This document shows, piece after piece, positions 60,922 to 64,000 of a stretch of 64,000 bases of DNA. The stretch is from positions 18,033-82,032 of the forward strand of contig NZ_BQYM01000015.1 in the NCBI RefSeq assembly GCF_026008515.1. Reading direction: 5' to 3'. The notes under the pieces were generated by a model. That model had not been told where the DNA came from and did not search any database. It saw only the letters and a list, made by a program, of their open reading frames with translations. Both the position numbers and the translations under genes were made by a program. The stretch's first letter is position 1. Each line of letters begins with the position of its first letter. This stretch comes from Hoyosella levis (GTDB lineage: Bacteria > Actinomycetota > Actinomycetes > Mycobacteriales > Mycobacteriaceae).

Positions 60922-61278
60922 TCATGACCATTTCCTGGTCACCGAGCGGGTCGCGCGCCTGTTCCAGCATGCGCGGTGCCAATGGCGCCGGTCATCGGTG
61001 CCCCCTGGCCTGCTAGGCCACGCTACGACGTGCGCGAAACCTCGCATGATGACCTGATCGCAGCCTGGACACCGGTAGTCCTTCGTCGCGGCGCTGCCCG
61101 GCACATCACGCACCAGGAACTCGTCATCGCCCCAGCCCTTCGGGGAGCCATGCTCGGTGCGGGGGCTCGACAGTCCGCGGGAATGCAGGCCTGGCGGCCG
61201 AGCGTCGCTAGCGCCAGGGCGGCGTCCCGACTGGCGACGCTGGCTTGTGTTCCGCTGGGGCGTGTTCCGGCGCGGCAT
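60922..61278 (-). CDS. Small zinc-binding-like protein upstream of nucS region
   Basis: The 118-residue protein starts with an Arg-rich, basic N-terminus (PRRNTPQRNTSQRRQSGRR) and ends with a compact domain: YRCPGCDQ, a HVVAWP block, and HWHRACW. The Cys and His residues suggest one zinc site. Homologous small proteins occur widely in actinobacteria under uninformative names; the function is unknown. The ATG at 61276-61278 has TAGACT seven bases upstream, which supports this start over a longer frame. Confidence 0.72.
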   Translation of the reverse strand: MPRRNTPQRNTSQRRQSGRRPGASDARPPGLHSRGLSSPRTEHGSPKGWGDDEFLVRDVPGSAATKDYRCPGCDQVIMRGFAHVVAWPSRPGGTDDRRHWHRACWNRRATRSVTRKWS

Positions 61279-61285
61279 GCGTTCC

Positions 61286-61291
61286 AGTCTA
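61286..61291 (-). promoter_or_regulatory. -10 box for leaderless zinc-protein mRNA
   Basis: TAGACT on the minus strand is seven bases from the ATG at 61276-61278. Confidence 0.5.
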
Positions 61292-61360
61292 TCTGGGCTG
61301 GCGCACGCCGAAGAACGCCTCGATGTCCCGTGCGCGGCGAGATTCGACACACGGGGCTTG

Positions 61361-62020
61361 TTAGAAGAGGCGGTACTCGTCGCTGCCCATTCCCCGCAAC
61401 TGGTCATAGTCAAGGGTCAAGCAGCGGATTCCCCGATCCGTGGCAAGCGTCCGCGCCTGCGGCTTGATCTGCTGGGCCGCGAACACACCGCGCACCGGTG
61501 CCAGCAACGGATCCCGGTTCAGCAGCTCGAGGTAGCGGGTGAGCTGCTCCACGCCGTCGATCTCGCCCCGCCGCTTCACCTCGACAGCCACGCTGATGCC
61601 CTCCGAGTCCCGGCACATCAGGTCGACCGGGCCGATCGCTGTCGGAAACTCGCGCCGGACCAAGCGGTAGCCGTCGCCGAGGGTCTCCACATGCTCAGCG
61701 AGCAGGATCTGCAGGTGCGCCTCCACCCCGTCCTTGATCAGGCCCGGGTCCTCGCCCAGCTCATGCGACGCATCGAGCTCCACCTCCTCGATGGTGATGC
61801 GCAGCTCCTCGCCCGCCTTGTTCACCACGACCCACTCGTTGCCGTTCTCGGTCAATGTGCACGGGGGGCTCATCCAGTTCAACGGCTTGTAGGCCCGGTC
61901 ATCGGCGTGGATGCTCACCGACCCATCCGCCTTCACCAGCAGTAGCCGCTTGGCGAGCGGGAGATGAGCGGTCAAGCGTCCGACATAGTCCACCTGGCAC
62001 TGAGCAATCACTAAACGCAC
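61361..62020 (-). CDS. nucS: Mismatch-specific endonuclease NucS
   Basis: The 219-residue NucS/EndoMS has an N-terminal DNA-binding dimerisation domain and a C-terminal RecB-like nuclease domain: [10 protein letters not shown], then [13 protein letters not shown] with catalytic Asp, Glu and Lys. It ends in EYRLF, the region that contacts the beta clamp. It performs mismatch repair in actinobacteria lacking MutS/MutL. The GTG at 62018-62020 has TATTGT six bases upstream. It corresponds to Rv1321. Confidence 0.95.
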   Translation of the reverse strand: MRLVIAQCQVDYVGRLTAHLPLAKRLLLVKADGSVSIHADDRAYKPLNWMSPPCTLTENGNEWVVVNKAGEELRITIEEVELDASHELGEDPGLIKDGVEAHLQILLAEHVETLGDGYRLVRREFPTAIGPVDLMCRDSEGISVAVEVKRRGEIDGVEQLTRYLELLNRDPLLAPVRGVFAAQQIKPQARTLATDRGIRCLTLDYDQLRGMGSDEYRLF

Positions 62021-62026
62021 CCGTCC

Positions 62027-62032
62027 ACAATA
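62027..62032 (-). promoter_or_regulatory. -10 box for leaderless nucS mRNA
   Basis: TATTGT on the minus strand is six bases from the GTG at 62018-62020. Confidence 0.55.
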
Positions 62033-62108
62033 GGTGCATCGTGGCCAGGCACCCAATGCCACGCGGGGCAGACTGCGCTAACCTCCCAAGGCCACGCCGC
62101 GGCTCCCC

Positions 62109-62114
62109 TACTCT
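62109..62114 (+). promoter_or_regulatory. -10 box for leaderless cyclase mRNA
   Basis: TACTCT is six bases before the ATG at 62121. It is divergent from the nucS box, 77 bp away. Confidence 0.5.
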
Positions 62115-62120
62115 GGGGCC

Positions 62121-63695
62121 ATGAGCCCTGTCCTGCCCAGTCCCAAGTCACCGCTCGGCTCCTGGCTGCTCGGCCGGGAGAACGAGGGACGGACCGCGAG
62201 GCGCGTCCGGGTGCAGTTGCTCCTCACCCTCTTCCTAGTCAGCGCCAACATCATCGGGATCGCGATCGTGGTGGTGCTTCTCCTCTGGGTCGTGCCTGGC
62301 CCCGAGGTGCTGCAGGCCAAGTTCCGCCTGCCAAGCATGGTCGGGGTCCCCATCTACATCGTGGCCTCGCTCCTGGTCGGCCTCTTATGGGGAACCCGGA
62401 AGGCGCTCAAGGACTTGCGCTGGTCCCGAAGCGGCGAGACGCCCACCGCGCGGCAGCGACGCATCGCGCTCGCGACCCCATGGCGGCTGACCTTTATCCA
62501 GCTCGCGCTCTGGAGCACCGCGACGCTGGTCTTCACCACCTGGTACGGCTTCATCGAACCCGAGATCATCGCCAAGGTCGCGTTCACCCTTTCCTCGGCA
62601 GGATTGGTGGTCTGCGCCATCGCCTATCTATTGAGCGAGTTCGCGCTGCGGCCAATAGCGGCCGAGGTCCTTTCTTACGGCGATCGCCCCGGGCGCCGGG
62701 CAGGCGCGGTCAGCCGATCCATGGTCACCTGGATGGTTGGCACCGGTGTCCCCGTCGGTGGATTGATGGTCATCGCACTCGCCGCCACGATTCGCGAGGA
62801 CGCCACAATCACATCGTTGATCGTTTCCATCCTCGCGCTCGGAGCGATCGTCCTGTTGTTCGGCAGCTTCATGGAACTGCTGAATACCTCCCGAACGATC
62901 GCTCCCGTTCGCGTGGTGCGGCATGCCATGCGCAAGATCGAGAAAGGCGATCTCGATGCCCGGGTCGTCGTGTTCGATGGATCCGAGCTTGGTGATCTTC
63001 AAGTCGGCTTCAACCGGATGGCTGAAGGACTGCGTGAGCGGGAACGAATCCGCGATCTGTTCGGTCGGCACGTCGGGCGCGCTGTCGCTGATAATGCGCT
63101 GCAACACGATATTGAGCTTGGTGGGGAGGAACGATTCATCGCGGTGTTCTTCATCGACTTGATCGGTTCGACGAAGCTTGCGACCCAGTTGCCACCGACA
63201 GAGGTGGTTACCTTGCTCAATCGGTTCTTCGCGGTGGTGGTCGAGGAGGTGGATCGCAACGGAGGATTCATCAACAAGTTCGAGGGAGATGCCGCCCTCG
63301 CGATCTTCGGAGCGCCGGTGGAAGTGGACGATTCCGCTGGAGCCGCACTGCGTGCCACGCGAACGATCATGAAGAGGCTCGAGCGTGAGGTTCCTGATTG
63401 CGAGGCAGGCATCGGTGTGGCGTGCGGAGTGGCTGTCGCTGGCAACGTGGGCGCGCACGAACGGTTCGAGTACACCGTCATCGGGGATCCGGTGAACGAG
63501 GCGGCACGACTATCGGACGTGGCGAAGACCGTCCCTGGCAGGATCGCGGCGTCCGGGGCATGCGTGGAATCTGCTGGTTCTCGAGAGGCTCGCAAGTGGC
63601 GGTCTGAGCGCGAGGTGCAGCTGCGCGGCCGCGAGGCGACGACGGTTGTTTCGGTCCCGCGCAAGGCTACGGCGGAGCCGGTGGAATCGGCCTGA
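62121..63695 (+). CDS. Membrane adenylate cyclase with HAMP domain
   Basis: The 524-residue protein has about six transmembrane segments (residues 30-255), a HAMP linker (about 258-315) and a class III cyclase domain. Key residues are all present: metal ligands D346 (FFIDLIGS) and D390 (KFEGDAAL), substrate-specifying K386 and D456 (IGDPVN), and transition-state N459 and R463. It should make cAMP from ATP. It belongs to the Rv1318c-Rv1320c/Rv3645 group; this window has one copy where M. tuberculosis has three in a row. Confidence 0.93.
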   Translation: MSPVLPSPKSPLGSWLLGRENEGRTARRVRVQLLLTLFLVSANIIGIAIVVVLLLWVVPGPEVLQAKFRLPSMVGVPIYIVASLLVGLLWGTRKALKDLRWSRSGETPTARQRRIALATPWRLTFIQLALWSTATLVFTTWYGFIEPEIIAKVAFTLSSAGLVVCAIAYLLSEFALRPIAAEVLSYGDRPGRRAGAVSRSMVTWMVGTGVPVGGLMVIALAATIREDATITSLIVSILALGAIVLLFGSFMELLNTSRTIAPVRVVRHAMRKIEKGDLDARVVVFDGSELGDLQVGFNRMAEGLRERERIRDLFGRHVGRAVADNALQHDIELGGEERFIAVFFIDLIGSTKLATQLPPTEVVTLLNRFFAVVVEEVDRNGGFINKFEGDAALAIFGAPVEVDDSAGAALRATRTIMKRLEREVPDCEAGIGVACGVAVAGNVGAHERFEYTVIGDPVNEAARLSDVAKTVPGRIAASGACVESAGSREARKWRSEREVQLRGREATTVVSVPRKATAEPVESA

Positions 63696-63872
63696 TCCAG
63701 CACGTGAGAGCTAGGCGTTGGTTGGTGCCTGCTCTTCGCCTCACAGCCGCGGCCTCATAGCGCGGACGACATTGATCTGGTGACCACTGTAGGCGGTGGG
63801 CGCGCCCGCCCGGGCGCGCGGGGCGGGCGGCCCCGGCCGGTCCCGGCGGCCGGCGGCCGGGGGTGGATGCGG
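63696..63872. other. Extremely GC-rich spacer
   Basis: No gene is seen. Around 63800-63850 the sequence is almost pure G and C with several overlapping inverted repeats (GCCCGCCC/GGGCGGGC, CCGGCCGG). These could act as secondary terminators between the cyclase gene and the converging rRNA operon. Confidence 0.5.
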
Positions 63873-63918
63873 AAAAGGGCGGGAGGGGCGGCCGCCCACT
63901 GGCGACCGCCCCTCCCGC
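63873..63918 (-). terminator. rRNA operon terminator
   Basis: A perfect 13-bp GC stem (63879-63891 with 63906-63918) with a 14-nt loop is followed on the minus strand by CCTTTTCC. It lies just beyond the 3' end of 5S rRNA. Confidence 0.8.
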
Positions 63919-63933
63919 TTCTCTTCACATGTG

Positions 63934-64000
63934 TTTGCCCGGCGGTGTCCTACTCTCCCGCACCCTGTCGGGTGCAGTACCATCGGCGCTGGAGGGCTTA
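63934..64000 (-). rRNA. rrf: 5S ribosomal RNA, 3' part
   Basis: The minus strand reads TAAGCCCTCCAGCGCCGATG, then GTACTGCACCC and GGGAGAGTAGGACACCGCCG, the 3' two thirds of an actinobacterial 5S rRNA. The gene is cut by the window edge, so its 5' part and the rest of the operon lie beyond. The exact 3' end is uncertain by a few bases. Confidence 0.9.

Noticed and set aside
63741..63983. 80-codon minus-strand frame before 5S rRNA
   Set aside because: It overlaps the rRNA and its terminator and is a product of extreme GC content.

Overview
The window is about 64 kb of high-GC actinobacterial core chromosome. Gene content and order point to the order Mycobacteriales (Corynebacteriales) outside Mycobacterium itself. 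The order ppk1-mutT1-hupB-leuDC-IclR-tRNA-gltX-leuB-serA-ilvCNB-DoxX-lppZ-gatB-pfkA-gatAC-ligA-mnmA-etfAB-MGLP genes parallels, from memory, Mycobacterium tuberculosis Rv2984 to Rv3041c. IlvD is the Escherichia coli/Corynebacterium type and sits beside ilvB, as in Corynebacterium. There is no 16S sequence in view, so I do not name a genus. I saw no insertion sequence, prophage, CRISPR array or integrase.

Layout: (1) 1-6.3 kb holds the ppk1 3' end coupled to mutT1, convergent hupB, the leuCD operon and its divergent IclR regulator. (2) 6.3-13.3 kb holds a repeat-rich gap, two tRNA genes (Glu-CUC, Gln-CUG), gltX, an FAH-family gene, an MFS transporter, leuB and serA. (3) 13.3-21 kb holds a secreted S1 protease, then ilvC-ilvN-ilvB behind a classical attenuator with a 15-residue Val/Leu leader peptide, then a PH-domain protein and ilvD. 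(4) 21-37.5 kb holds a DoxX protein, an LppZ-like lipoprotein, gatB, pfkA, gatA-gatC, ligA, mnmA with its cysteine desulfurase, and an acyltransferase pair resembling OlsA/OlsB. (5) 37.6-51.4 kb holds etfBA, a methylglucose lipopolysaccharide (MGLP)-type gene set (methyltransferase, GH57 branching enzyme, GT4, left-handed beta-helix acyltransferase, two more methyltransferases), ald, a DedA protein, an enoyl-CoA hydratase and an ABC ATPase. (6) 51.6-64 kb corresponds to the M. tuberculosis Rv1326c-Rv1318c neighbourhood: glgB, a thioredoxin-TPR protein, a thiolase, methylmalonyl-CoA epimerase, nucS and a HAMP-type adenylate cyclase, ending in the 3' part of an rRNA operon (5S, minus strand).

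Functional links: leuCD, leuB, ilvBNC and ilvD supply most of branched-chain amino acid synthesis. gltX, gatABC and tRNA-Gln together form the transamidation route to Gln-tRNA. IscS-like desulfurase and MnmA make 2-thiouridine. ETF, enoyl-CoA hydratase and thiolase serve acyl-CoA metabolism. GH57, GT4 and glgB serve alpha-glucan and MGLP synthesis.

Most notable beyond ordinary annotation: a 72-bp palindromic element present twice in opposite orientation, each copy beside a different GC-rich tandem array; the ilvB attenuator on an apparently leaderless transcript; thirteen starts with a TANNNT -10 box placed 6-7 nt upstream, implying widespread leaderless mRNAs; a perfect operator inside the etfBA promoter; a perfect palindrome abutting a DUF3817 gene; and a junction at about 51.5 kb joining two segments that lie far apart in M. 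tuberculosis.
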